NCBI RefSeq assembly: GCF_002934065.1
Contig: NZ_CP018049.1
Location: 1,238,501 to 1,302,500 of the forward strand
DNA: 64,000 nt
DNA from: Pseudomonas orientalis
GTDB lineage: Bacteria; Pseudomonadota; Gammaproteobacteria; Pseudomonadales; Pseudomonadaceae
Reading direction: 5' to 3'
Each line of letters begins with the position of its first letter. Position 1 is the stretch's first letter. Below the pieces are notes generated by a model that saw nothing but the letters and a program-made list of their open reading frames with translations, was not told the origin of the DNA and made no database searches. Below are positions 10,167-18,331 of this stretch, one piece after another. Made by a program: the position numbers and the translations under genes.

Positions 10167-12224
10167 ATGCCCGACAGCAATCCACTTCTACTGCCCTACG
10201 ACTTGCCGCCTTTCTCCGCCATCCGGGCAGAACACCTGGTGCCCGCCATTGAGCAGATCATCACTGACAGCCGCAACGCCACTGCCGCAATCATTGCCAG
10301 CCAGTCGCTGTTCCCAACCTGGGACGACCTGGTTCAAGCCGTGGAGGCGCTGGAGTCCCGGCTGGAAGATGTGCTCACCCTCATCGAATTGCTTGACTCT
10401 CTTCCCCAAGAGCCCGCGTGGCAGCAGGCATCCCACCGCAGTCATGAACTGGCAGTGCAGTACAAAGCCGAGTTGGCCGGGAACGATGACCTGTATCGGC
10501 TCCATCGACAACTTGCCGAGAGTCCGATCGCGGCCCTTTTCAATGAACAACGCCAAAGCACGTTGCGTAAAAAACTGCGTCAGTACCACTTGGCGGGCCT
10601 TGATCTGTCACCTGAGAAGCGGCTACGGCTCAAAGCGTTGAATGGGCAAATCGACGAATTCAGTCAGGAGTTCCTGCGCCGCGTGAGAGACGCCAACGAC
10701 CTATGGCGCAGGCACATCCAGGATAAGGCGCTGCTGAGCGGACTGCCTGATGCCGCTTTGGCACGCATGGAGGCCGCGGCGCGGGCCGCTGGCATGGATG
10801 GCTGGTTATTGACCCTTTCCGAGCAGTCTTTTCAGGAGGTGATGAACCATGCCGACCATCGAGCCTTGCGCCAGGAAATGATGCTGGCTTACTACAGCCG
10901 AGCCGTGAGCACCGGTCCTGACGCTCTTGCGACCGACAATGAACTGGTGCTGACGGTGTTGCTCGACAGTCGGCACCACAAAGCGCAACTGCTGGGCTAT
11001 GCCAACTTCGCCGAACTGGCGCTGGTGGGACAAATGGCGCAGACGACCGAAGAGGTCACTGCATTTTTGCACCAACAGGTTGATCAGGCGCGCGCGACAT
11101 TTGTCGATGAGGCCCACCAACTGCAACGCTATGCCGCGCAACGGGGGGTGGATGTTCTGCAACCCTGGGATCACGCCTATTTCGCGGAAAAAATTCGCCA
11201 GGCCGTGGCGGGCGTCTCCCAGGACGCCGTGCGCAACTACTTCCCGCTGGAAACGGTATTGCAGCGATTGTGCACCTTCACTCAGACCCTGTTCGGCGTT
11301 GAGATGATCGAGCAAACCACGGTCGATACCTGGCACCCGGACGTGCGTGTATATGAATTGAGGGAATACGCGGAGCCGATCGGTCATTTGTTTATCGACC
11401 CTTATCGCCGCGTGGCAGGCGGCCAGATTGATGCCGCCTCGGGCTTGCGCAATCACCGGATGACGGCCGAGGGGCGCCCACGCCGGCCCTTGGCGATGCT
11501 GCGTAGCCAGTTGCCACGACCGACAGGGACCCAGCCTTGCTTGCTGGATCATCTGCAATTGCGAGTCTTGTTGCATGAGTTCGGCCACTGCCTGCAGCAC
11601 TTGTTGACCGTCGCCCCCTACCGGGCGATTTCCGGTATGGGCCAGTTTGGTCATGATACGGCGGAGTTCTTCGGCCAAGTGCTGGAGCAATTCTGCTTTA
11701 CTTCGTCGTTCCTGATCTGGCTGTCCGGCCATTTCCAGACGGGAGATCCCTTGCCCGACGATATGGCCAATCAAATGATCCGATTCGTTCACACCCAGAC
11801 CAGCCAGGAAACCGCCAGTGTTTTGCTCACGGGCCTCGTCGACTTCGAGGTGCACCGTACCTATAGCGACGGGCGTACCCCTCATGAGGTGTTCACCCAT
11901 GCCAACGCTGAAGTCGGGTATTTGCAGTGGCCTGATGGCACACGCCCGATGAACAGTTTCGAACAACCGATGGGTAGCTATGGAGCCAGACTGTATTCCT
12001 ACAAGTGGTCCGGTGTACTGGCACGCCAGGCGTTCGAGCGGTTCGAGCGTGATGGCCTGTTCAACCCGCAGACCGGGAAAGCCTTCCGGGACGCGTTTAT
12101 CTCAGCAGGCGATACCGGGACGCTGCTGCGCTCACTTGCGCTGTTCCGGGGTGAAGGCGGGCGATGCGGCGAGCATTCATCACCGCTGCTCAGCAGCCAA
12201 TCCGGCATGGAGCGCCTTCAATGA
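10167..12224 (+). CDS. M3-family metallo-oligopeptidase (OpdA/PrlC-like)
   Basis: This 685-residue protein is a zinc peptidase of the thimet oligopeptidase/oligopeptidase A family, which degrades short peptides in the cytoplasm. The zinc motif HEFGH is in LLHEFGHCLQHLLT, and the second ligand region is DTAEFFGQVLEQF. The C-terminal GSYGARLYSYKWS is the family's substrate-binding region. No signal peptide is visible. The ATG at 10167 is preferred over an in-frame TTG at 10152 because AGAG lies 8 bases upstream. It looks like an accessory paralogue rather than housekeeping PrlC, because no prlC-type neighbours are present and several core positions are divergent. Its stop overlaps (ATGA) the start of a frameshifted remnant, which suggests the two genes were once translated together. 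Confidence 0.85.
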   Translation: MPDSNPLLLPYDLPPFSAIRAEHLVPAIEQIITDSRNATAAIIASQSLFPTWDDLVQAVEALESRLEDVLTLIELLDSLPQEPAWQQASHRSHELAVQYKAELAGNDDLYRLHRQLAESPIAALFNEQRQSTLRKKLRQYHLAGLDLSPEKRLRLKALNGQIDEFSQEFLRRVRDANDLWRRHIQDKALLSGLPDAALARMEAAARAAGMDGWLLTLSEQSFQEVMNHADHRALRQEMMLAYYSRAVSTGPDALATDNELVLTVLLDSRHHKAQLLGYANFAELALVGQMAQTTEEVTAFLHQQVDQARATFVDEAHQLQRYAAQRGVDVLQPWDHAYFAEKIRQAVAGVSQDAVRNYFPLETVLQRLCTFTQTLFGVEMIEQTTVDTWHPDVRVYELREYAEPIGHLFIDPYRRVAGGQIDAASGLRNHRMTAEGRPRRPLAMLRSQLPRPTGTQPCLLDHLQLRVLLHEFGHCLQHLLTVAPYRAISGMGQFGHDTAEFFGQVLEQFCFTSSFLIWLSGHFQTGDPLPDDMANQMIRFVHTQTSQETASVLLTGLVDFEVHRTYSDGRTPHEVFTHANAEVGYLQWPDGTRPMNSFEQPMGSYGARLYSYKWSGVLARQAFERFERDGLFNPQTGKAFRDAFISAGDTGTLLRSLALFRGEGGRCGEHSSPLLSSQSGMERLQ

Positions 12225-12584
12225 CCCCTGACAACCCCCCCGTATTTTTTCAGCGAAACTCAAACCGAGCGCACGCAGCTGAGCGAGCGCCAACGTACAC
12301 GCAACTTCACCCTCAAGGACCTTGACTGGTTCGACGCCGTCTATCTGGCCACCGATGCTTTGCGGCGGGCGCAAGAACCGCCGATGCACGTCCAGACCCT
12401 GCAACTGAACATGCCCGGTCAACCGGCTATTGAACTGGCGGACGCATTCGTCATGAGCCCCGCTTCGGAAGGTGGGGTTGTTCTCTATACGCCGGTGCGT
12501 GGTCTGGAAAAGCTGGAAAGCCATGAAACCCTCAAGACGCAGCTGAGTGCGGCTGGCCTGCGGGTGAAACCCGGCGCTACATAA
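12221..12584 (+). pseudogene. N-terminal remnant of a toxin-class gene, frameshifted in a C7 run
   Basis: An ATG at 12221 overlaps the peptidase stop and reads MTPDNPP, then breaks. One base shorter in the C7 run at 12235-12241, the frame continues as PYFFSETQTERTQLSERQ, FTLKDLDWFDAVYLATDA, FVMSPASEGGVVLYTP and GLEKLESHETLKTQL to a stop at 12584. This pattern resembles, from memory, N-termini of large Pseudomonas toxin-like proteins annotated as DUF6543, dermonecrotic or NEL effectors; it does not match the three giants in this window. Only ~120 residues remain where the family has well over 1000. A sequencing error in the homopolymer is possible, but the early stop at 12584 would still leave a fragment. 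Confidence 0.55.
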
Positions 12585-12642
12585 ATCCTCAACGCGCGCC
12601 GGCTCCCCAGCAGCCCACTCAGGAGGCTGACGATCAGTTGCG

Positions 12643-12933
12643 TTGGGAAGTATCAGTGCAAGGATTGGCCCGGGGCTTGAAAACAGAGCTGAAACAACGG
12701 CTCAAGAGGTTTTGGAATCAGCCTGCTTCAACGGGGCCTCACGGCTGCAACTTTTTACCCAGGCCACCCTCATGGGCACCCAAACCCTCGTCGATGCCCG
12801 GCGCGTTTTCCGGACCGATCCGCTTAAACGCATCATGACCGTACTTAACAACGCCGACTCCGTCGCTTATCTGATTGCCCAATTGGGCCGGCGAAAAGAA
12901 CTACCGGCGGGCCCAACCCGTGATTCGCGCTGA
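12643..12933 (+). pseudogene. Second short remnant, possibly of the same decayed gene
   Basis: A 96-codon open frame starting at a TTG, with no good ribosome binding site and an in-frame stop just upstream (near 12625). It reads LQLFTQATLMGTQTLVDARR, then DPLKRIMTVLNNADSVAYLI. This looks like a helical internal segment of a larger protein rather than a complete gene. It follows the frameshifted N-terminal remnant on the same strand with a 58-bp gap, so an internal deletion of one ancestral gene is the simplest reading. I do not recognise a domain. Confidence 0.4.
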
Positions 12934-12954
12934 TTCGCTATCTGGCGCACCCGT

Positions 12955-14094
12955 TCAGCCTGGCGGTTTTGCAGCCATTGCGGTGCGGGTGGCGTAGCGT
13001 TGGTCCAGGCGCTTGTTCAGATCCAGCCACGCCGCCAGCCCTCCCATCAAGACAGCTCCTGCCAAGGCCGTGGACAACTTGATCGCCAAGCTGTCCCCGG
13101 CCATGGCATTGAGCATGTCGGCCAACGGCGCCAGCACCACGCCCAAGCAGAACACTTCCAGGGAATAGCGCCCCATTCGTGCCAATTGCCGCGCCAGCCA
13201 GTGATGTGTCCAGCCGACATCGGGCAGCAGTTTCGCGGTGACGTAGGCCAGCGCAAGAAAGTGCAGCAGGCGTACCGGCGACAGGTCGGTCTTGCTGATG
13301 GGGTACAGCCATTCGCCGATCACGCCTGGCATCCAGGCGTTGTGTACCTCTGGCCAGCGCCACGACAGGGTGATCGCGCCGGTGAGCACCACATAGAGCG
13401 CAGCGGCCACGAACAAGGGTTGGCGCAGTACCGGGCGGGCGTCAGCCGGGCCAGGGGCACGCAAGGCCGCCGCGCCACCGAGGATAAACAGGCACTGCCA
13501 GGTAACGGGGTTGAAGTACCACACACCGCCATTGCTCGCCGGCAAGTTCCAGCCCTGCCAGGGCGCCAGCAGGTACACCACCACCGAAATCGCCACCATG
13601 ACCATGGGGGCGCGCACCAGCAGCGGCAGCGTGATCGGCAGGCTCAGGATCAGCACGATGTACAGCGGTAACGGGTCGGTGAGGTTGGGTTTGAAGCGCA
13701 GCAGCAACTCATCGAGCATGGCCTGCTGGGTATTGTTGAGGAAGTGCTCCAGGCCCATCTCCTGCACCAGGTCGCGGGTCTCGATATGGCTGTTGGCGAA
13801 AATCACGATACCCATCAACAGCGCCAACAGGAAAATATGCGCCACGTAGAGCGTCCACACCCGGCGTAGGATTTTCAGGCAGGCGATGAAATAGCCATCG
13901 CGCTGGAGGATCTTGCCGTACGCCAGCACCGCTGCGTAGCCGGCCAGGAACACGAAAATTTCGGCGGCGTCACTGAACCCGAAGTTCTGTACCGTGACAT
14001 GGGCCAGGGGGTTGTGGGGCACGTGATCCCAAAAAATGAAGATCAACGCCAGGCCTCGAAAAAAATCGATGCGCGGGTCGCGTCCGTTCAGCAT
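12955..14094 (-). CDS. opgC: OpgC-family membrane protein (periplasmic glucan succinylation)
   Basis: This 379-residue integral membrane protein has about ten hydrophobic segments and belongs to the OpgC family (PF10129). It starts with the family hallmark RDPRIDFFRGLALIFIFWDH, the acyltransferase-3-like first helix, and continues with FSDAAEIFVFLAGYA. Family members transfer succinyl groups onto osmoregulated periplasmic glucans. The ATG at 14094 is chosen because AAGAG lies 8-9 bases upstream and the family N-terminus follows at once; a GTG at 14154 would add 20 unlikely residues. opgG/opgH are not in the window, so the gene stands alone here. Confidence 0.85.
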   Translation of the reverse strand: MLNGRDPRIDFFRGLALIFIFWDHVPHNPLAHVTVQNFGFSDAAEIFVFLAGYAAVLAYGKILQRDGYFIACLKILRRVWTLYVAHIFLLALLMGIVIFANSHIETRDLVQEMGLEHFLNNTQQAMLDELLLRFKPNLTDPLPLYIVLILSLPITLPLLVRAPMVMVAISVVVYLLAPWQGWNLPASNGGVWYFNPVTWQCLFILGGAAALRAPGPADARPVLRQPLFVAAALYVVLTGAITLSWRWPEVHNAWMPGVIGEWLYPISKTDLSPVRLLHFLALAYVTAKLLPDVGWTHHWLARQLARMGRYSLEVFCLGVVLAPLADMLNAMAGDSLAIKLSTALAGAVLMGGLAAWLDLNKRLDQRYATRTAMAAKPPG

Positions 14095-14232
14095 GGCTGC
14101 GGGCTCTTGAACAAGTTGTTGAGTGAAAATCAGCGAGCGCGGGCGTATTCGCACGCCCCCACGTCGGGCGGGCGCAGGTTGGCGGTATTTGTAAGCAATT
14201 GCAAAGGCTGGGTGTTACCGAATGTCTCGATG

Positions 14233-14255
14233 GCCTGCCCGGCGTCCGGGCAGGC
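14233..14255 (-). terminator. GC-rich hairpin after the glutamate synthase-like gene
   Basis: A perfect 10-bp stem (GCCTGCCCGG / CCGGGCAGGC) with a 3-nt loop lies 14 bp past the stop at 14270 on the minus strand. No T-run follows, so it may be a weak terminator or an mRNA 3'-end stabiliser. Confidence 0.55.
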
Positions 14256-14269
14256 ATTCACTGGATGAA

Positions 14270-15889
14270 TCAGGCCGCGGCCACTTCGTGCGGCTCAAAG
14301 CTATCTGCCCGCGCCATCTGCCACATCCGCGAATAGAACTCGCCGTTCACCTCGCCGGTGAGCAACTCGCCCGGTTTGAGGAACACGTGCAACTGCGAGA
14401 ACAACTTGATCTCGGTCGCCGACACGCGGCGTACCAGGTGCTTGGCCGATAGCTGCGACGGATGATCGAGCCCGGCAGCGGCGAGCATTTCCGCCAGGGC
14501 ATGGAGGGTGTTGCGGTGGAAGTTGAATACACGCTGGGCCTTGTCCGGCACCACCAGCGCACGTTGGCGCAGCGGGTCCTGGGTGGCGACCCCGGTCGGG
14601 CATTTGTTGGTGTGGCATGACTGCGACTGAATGCAGCCGATGGCGAACATAAAGCCGCGCGCCGAGTTGGCCCAGTCGGCACCGATGGCCAGCACACTGG
14701 CGATATCGAAGGCACTGACGATCTTGCCGCTGGCGCCGAGCTTGATTTTGTCGCGCAGGTTCAGGCCCACCAACGTGTTGTGTACAAACAACAGGCCCTC
14801 GCGCAGCGGCACGCCGATGTGGTCGGTAAACTCCACGGGGGCGGCGCCGGTACCGCCTTCCTTGCCATCGATCACGATGAAGTCCGGAAGGATGCCGGTT
14901 TCGAGCATGGCCTTGGCAATGCCCATGAATTCCCACGGGTGGCCCAGGCAGAACTTGAAGCCCACCGGTTTGCCGCCTGACAGCTCACGCAACTGGGCGA
15001 TGAACTGCATCAGCTCGATGGGCGTGGAAAACGCGCTGTGGCGCGACGGTGAGATGCAGTCTTCGCCCATCAGGATGCCGCGGGTGTCGGCGATTTCCCG
15101 GGTGACTTTATGCTTGGGCAGGATCCCGCCATGGCCGGGCTTGGCGCCCTGACTCATCTTGATTTCGATCATGCGCACCTGCGGGTCCTGCGCTTGCACG
15201 GCAAAGCGTTGCGGGTCGAAACGACCATCGCTGGTGCGGCAGCCGAAGTAACCGCTGCCCAGTTCCCACGTGAGGTCGCCGCCGTTTTCGCGGTGGTAGG
15301 GGCTGATGCTGCCTTCGCCGGTGTCGTGGGCGAAGTTGCCGAGCCTGGCACCCTGGTTCAGCGCGCGGATCGCATTGGCACTGAGCGAGCCGAAGCTCAT
15401 TGCCGAAATATTGAACACCGACGCCGAGTACGGCTGTGTGCACTGCGGGCCCCCGACCATCACGCGAAAGGCGCTGGGATCGCTCAGCGGTGCGGGTCGC
15501 ATGGAGTGGCCGATGAACTCGAAGCCCGACTGGTACACATCAATCAAGGTGCCGAAGGGTTTGTCGGCGGTTTCGTTCTTGGCACGCGAATACACCAGTG
15601 AACGCTGGGCCCGGGAGAAGGGCAGGGCATCGCTGTCGGATTCGAGCAGGTACTGGCGGATTTCCGGGCGGATGGCTTCCACCAGGTAACGGATATTGCC
15701 CAGGATCGGGTAGTTGCGACGTACGGCGTGGGGGCTTTGCAGCAGGTCGAACATGCCAATCAGGCTGAGCAGTCCGGTAACCAGCGTGAGGGGCCACAGC
15801 CATTCATGTTCGATAAAGGGCAGGCTGGCCAGGGTGAATATGACGCATGCGGCAAAGAACGCGTAACGGCTGAGTAACGACAGGCTCAT
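14270..15889 (-). CDS. FMN-binding glutamate synthase-domain protein, membrane-anchored
   Basis: This 539-residue protein is the GltS/GltB2-like FMN barrel without the amidotransferase domain. Two hydrophobic segments fill residues 1-45, followed by the FMN/glutamate synthase domain (about 100-520). Visible hallmarks are SVFNISAMSFGSLS, NQGARLGNFAHDTGEGSIS, SQGAKPGHGGILP, FIVIDGKEGGTGAAP and the 3Fe-4S-type cysteines in GCIQSQSCHTNKCPTG. The family is widespread in proteobacteria; its physiological reaction is not settled, so no glutamate synthase activity is claimed. The hairpin downstream and the divergent neighbour make it look monocistronic. Confidence 0.85.
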   Translation of the reverse strand: MSLSLLSRYAFFAACVIFTLASLPFIEHEWLWPLTLVTGLLSLIGMFDLLQSPHAVRRNYPILGNIRYLVEAIRPEIRQYLLESDSDALPFSRAQRSLVYSRAKNETADKPFGTLIDVYQSGFEFIGHSMRPAPLSDPSAFRVMVGGPQCTQPYSASVFNISAMSFGSLSANAIRALNQGARLGNFAHDTGEGSISPYHRENGGDLTWELGSGYFGCRTSDGRFDPQRFAVQAQDPQVRMIEIKMSQGAKPGHGGILPKHKVTREIADTRGILMGEDCISPSRHSAFSTPIELMQFIAQLRELSGGKPVGFKFCLGHPWEFMGIAKAMLETGILPDFIVIDGKEGGTGAAPVEFTDHIGVPLREGLLFVHNTLVGLNLRDKIKLGASGKIVSAFDIASVLAIGADWANSARGFMFAIGCIQSQSCHTNKCPTGVATQDPLRQRALVVPDKAQRVFNFHRNTLHALAEMLAAAGLDHPSQLSAKHLVRRVSATEIKLFSQLHVFLKPGELLTGEVNGEFYSRMWQMARADSFEPHEVAAA

Positions 15890-16073
15890 ACGGTTTTCCT
15901 TGGTTCGGACTCTTGAGGTCGATCCGGCATTCTGCGCCCGTACTCAAACAAGCGACAAGGATCGACGGCTCTGGAGCGCCACGTGCACAGGCACAGGCCA
16001 TGGAACCGTTCACCCAAAAGCGGCCACTATCCGTGCAGACGCCCGCTTTCTCATGCCTCTGGAGTCATCGCTC

Positions 16074-16553
16074 ATGCCAATCCCGTCTGCTGTTTCCGCC
16101 CATTCCCTTGTCAATCAAGGCCTGCCGCTGGCGATCGGCCGTGAACAGCCTGTCGCTCAATCCGAGCAGCGGATGAGGCCTGCCCGGCATGAGGCTGCCC
16201 CCGTGAACCGCGACGGCACTCAACCGGGAAAACTTCAGCGCTTTGCCGCCGAGGCCGGCAAGAATCTGTGGTTTATCCCCGGCATGAGTAACGTGTTGTT
16301 GGGCATTGCAAAGGCCAAGTCCAACGGCGAGAGCGCTGTGAGTGGCGCACTGACCGGGTTCAATAAAACCTGTACGGATGGTTTTGACCAGGCGCTGGTC
16401 GGCGCGGCCACTGGGGATTACAAGGCCGTTGCCAAAGGCTATTTCGATGCGGTGAAAAAGAACGACGCCACGCCGGGCTCCGTCAAAACCGGATTGCACG
16501 AAGTGTCGGACGCACTGAGCCTGGCCACCGCACTACGCGCCAAAAAACCGTGA
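16074..16553 (+). CDS. Hypothetical 159-residue protein, serine/alanine-rich N-terminus
   Basis: The start at 16074 has GGAG 8 bases upstream; the longer in-frame openings (16053, 15900) lack a site. The product begins MPIPSAVSAHSLVNQGLPLA and has a charged linker to about residue 60. A compact region follows with FIPGMSNVLLGIAKAKSNG and DQALVGAATGDYKAVAKGYF. There is no classical signal peptide and no domain I recognise. The polar, serine-containing N-terminus is of the kind seen in some secreted effectors, but that is weak evidence. It stands alone between a divergent gene and rpmE2. Confidence 0.6.
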   Translation: MPIPSAVSAHSLVNQGLPLAIGREQPVAQSEQRMRPARHEAAPVNRDGTQPGKLQRFAAEAGKNLWFIPGMSNVLLGIAKAKSNGESAVSGALTGFNKTCTDGFDQALVGAATGDYKAVAKGYFDAVKKNDATPGSVKTGLHEVSDALSLATALRAKKP

Positions 16554-16610
16554 CAACAGCCCATTCGGTCACCGGGCTATTGCAATCCGTTCTCGTTTGG
16601 GTGTGTAATT

Positions 16611-16630
16611 AGTGTTACTCTATAACATAT
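16611..16630 (+). promoter_or_regulatory. Candidate Zur operator upstream of rpmE2
   Basis: AGTGTTACTCTATAACATAT contains TGTTA-N5-TAACA, resembling the TGTTATANTATAACA core bound by the zinc repressor Zur. It ends 29 bp before the rpmE2 start. Zinc-independent L31 genes are classic Zur targets, so position and motif agree. Confidence 0.6.
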
Positions 16631-16659
16631 GCAAAGCACCCAGACGCCCCGGAGGCCTT

Positions 16660-16932
16660 ATGAAAGCTGGTATCCATCCCGACTACCGCACCGTGCTGTT
16701 CCACGACACCGCCGCCGACGTGTTCTTTCTGATCGGCTCCACCGCCGACAGTGATCGCACCCATACACACAGCGATGGCAATACCTACCCGTACATCCCG
16801 CTGGACGTCTCGAGTGCTTCGCACCCGATCTATACCGGCCAGCAACGCAAGACCCAGGTCGAAGGCCGGATTGCCGGCTTCAACAAGCGCTTCGCGTCGT
16901 TTGGCTCAAGCCCGAAAAAAGCCGACGAATAA
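16660..16932 (+). CDS. rpmE2: Type B (zinc-independent) 50S ribosomal protein L31
   Basis: This 90-residue protein begins [20 protein letters not shown] and has the L31B signature STADSDRTH plus [20 protein letters not shown]. The CxxC zinc residues of the normal L31 are absent, which defines the C-minus paralogue (YkgM type). Such proteins replace zinc-containing L31 on ribosomes during zinc starvation, freeing zinc. GGAGG lies 6 bases before the ATG at 16660. A Zur-like palindrome precedes the gene. It converges on the REC-kinase gene with a 19-bp gap containing a hairpin. Confidence 0.93.
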   Translation: MKAGIHPDYRTVLFHDTAADVFFLIGSTADSDRTHTHSDGNTYPYIPLDVSSASHPIYTGQQRKTQVEGRIAGFNKRFASFGSSPKKADE

Positions 16933-16939
16933 GAACGGC

Positions 16940-16962
16940 CGGCGGCGTGTCCTACGCCGCCG
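16940..16962. terminator. Hairpin between convergent rpmE2 and REC-kinase genes
   Basis: CGGCGGCGT and ACGCCGCCG form a 9-bp stem around a 5-nt loop and overlap the kinase stop codon at 16952-16954. T-runs are weak on both sides, so bidirectional termination is plausible but not certain. Confidence 0.5.
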
Positions 16963-18331
16963 TCTGCCGGATCGGCAGCACCACGCGAAACGTCGTACCC
17001 TTGCCCGGCTCACTGGTGACCGAGATATCCCCCCGGTGTTTCTTGACGATGCCGTAGGACAGCGACAGCCCCAGACCGGTGCCTTCGCCCACCGGCTTGG
17101 TGGTGAAGAACGGGTCGAAAATCCTCTGCACGGTGTCGGCGGCAATGCCGCAGCCGTTGTCCGCCACTTCCAGCCAGATGGTGTCGCCGTCCACGCCGTT
17201 GCTGATGGTGATGGTGCCGCGTTCCGGCCCCATGGCCTGGGCGGCGTTGATCACCAGGTTCATCACCACCTGGTTGAGCTGCGAGGCCAGGCATTCGATG
17301 TCCGGCAATGGCGTGTAGTGCTTGATCACATCGGCCTTGTACTTGAGTTCGCTGGCGACGATGTTCAGCGTTGAATCGATGCCGTGTTGCAGGTTGGCGA
17401 ACTGCCAGGTCTGGTCGTTATCCACCCGTGAGAAGTTCTTCAGGTCCTTGACGATCTGTACCACGCGACCAATACCCTCCTTGGACTCACGGATCAGCAC
17501 CGGAATGTCTTCCCTGAGAAAGTCCAGTTCCAGCTCTGTGCGCAATGCCTCAAGCCGGTCGCGCGGCTCCTGCTGCGGGATCAATGCTTGGCTGTGCTGA
17601 TACGCCTCCAGCATTTGCTGCAGCTGGTTGAAGTAGCTCTCGAGGGTGCTGAGGTTGGATGAAATGAAGCCCACCGGGTTGTTGATCTCATGGGCCACGC
17701 CGGCGGCGAGTTGCCCCAGCGATGCGAGTTTCTCCGACTGCACCAGTTGGCTTTCCAGGTGCTTGCGCTCGTTGATTTCCAGTTGCAACGCCTCGGTGCG
17801 TTGTTCCACCAGTCGCTCCAACTGCGCCGTTTGCAGGGAAGCACGCCGGGCCATGTCCCATTTATTGGCCAGGGTATTGGCCATTTGCTGGACTTCAATG
17901 TTGTCGAACGGTTTTTTCAGGATCAGTACGCGGTCATAAGCGTCCAGGCGAGACAGCAGGTCGTCCCAGGAGTAATCCGAGTAGGCGGTGCAGACCACCA
18001 CCTGCAGGTCAGGGGCGACTTTCCACAACTCTTCGATGGTCTTCGCGCCGTCCCAGCCCTGGGGCATGCGCATGTCAACGAAGGCCAGGGCATAGGGACG
18101 TTTTTCCGCCATGGCGGTGGTCAACAGGCCCAGGCCTTCTTCGCCGCCATAGGCACAATGCAGTTCGAACGCCTGGGCCTGCGGTCTGGCGGTGTCGCCG
18201 AACAGCGCCGACTCCATATCGTCCAGCGCCTGGTTGGCTTGTGCGTCGGGCATCAGGATCTTGCGAAAATCCTCATGAATGGAGGGGGTGTCATCGATCA
18301 GCAGGATGCGCCGGTTGGGGGGCTGGTTCAT
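16952..18331 (-). CDS. Hybrid REC-histidine kinase, cytoplasmic
   Basis: This 459-residue soluble protein has an N-terminal receiver (about 7-140) with DD in [16 protein letters not shown], the phospho-acceptor in [12 protein letters not shown] and Lys in [13 protein letters not shown] coiled coil (165-205) follows, then a HisKA domain with [12 protein letters not shown] and a HATPase with [16 protein letters not shown] and [11 protein letters not shown]. The receiver closely resembles that of the EAL protein at the head of the operon, sharing RRILxxDDTxSIHxDFRKIL and CTAYSDYS. Its ATG overlaps the upstream kinase stop (ATGA). It is the last gene of a four-gene operon and probably receives phosphate from the membrane kinase. 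Confidence 0.85.
   Translation of the reverse strand: MNQPPNRRILLIDDTPSIHEDFRKILMPDAQANQALDDMESALFGDTARPQAQAFELHCAYGGEEGLGLLTTAMAEKRPYALAFVDMRMPQGWDGAKTIEELWKVAPDLQVVVCTAYSDYSWDDLLSRLDAYDRVLILKKPFDNIEVQQMANTLANKWDMARRASLQTAQLERLVEQRTEALQLEINERKHLESQLVQSEKLASLGQLAAGVAHEINNPVGFISSNLSTLESYFNQLQQMLEAYQHSQALIPQQEPRDRLEALRTELELDFLREDIPVLIRESKEGIGRVVQIVKDLKNFSRVDNDQTWQFANLQHGIDSTLNIVASELKYKADVIKHYTPLPDIECLASQLNQVVMNLVINAAQAMGPERGTITISNGVDGDTIWLEVADNGCGIAADTVQRIFDPFFTTKPVGEGTGLGLSLSYGIVKKHRGDISVTSEPGKGTTFRVVLPIRQTAA

Noticed and set aside
10806..11966. 386-codon open frame on the minus strand
   Set aside because: Antisense to the M3 peptidase, including its HEFGH motif; treated as a shadow frame.
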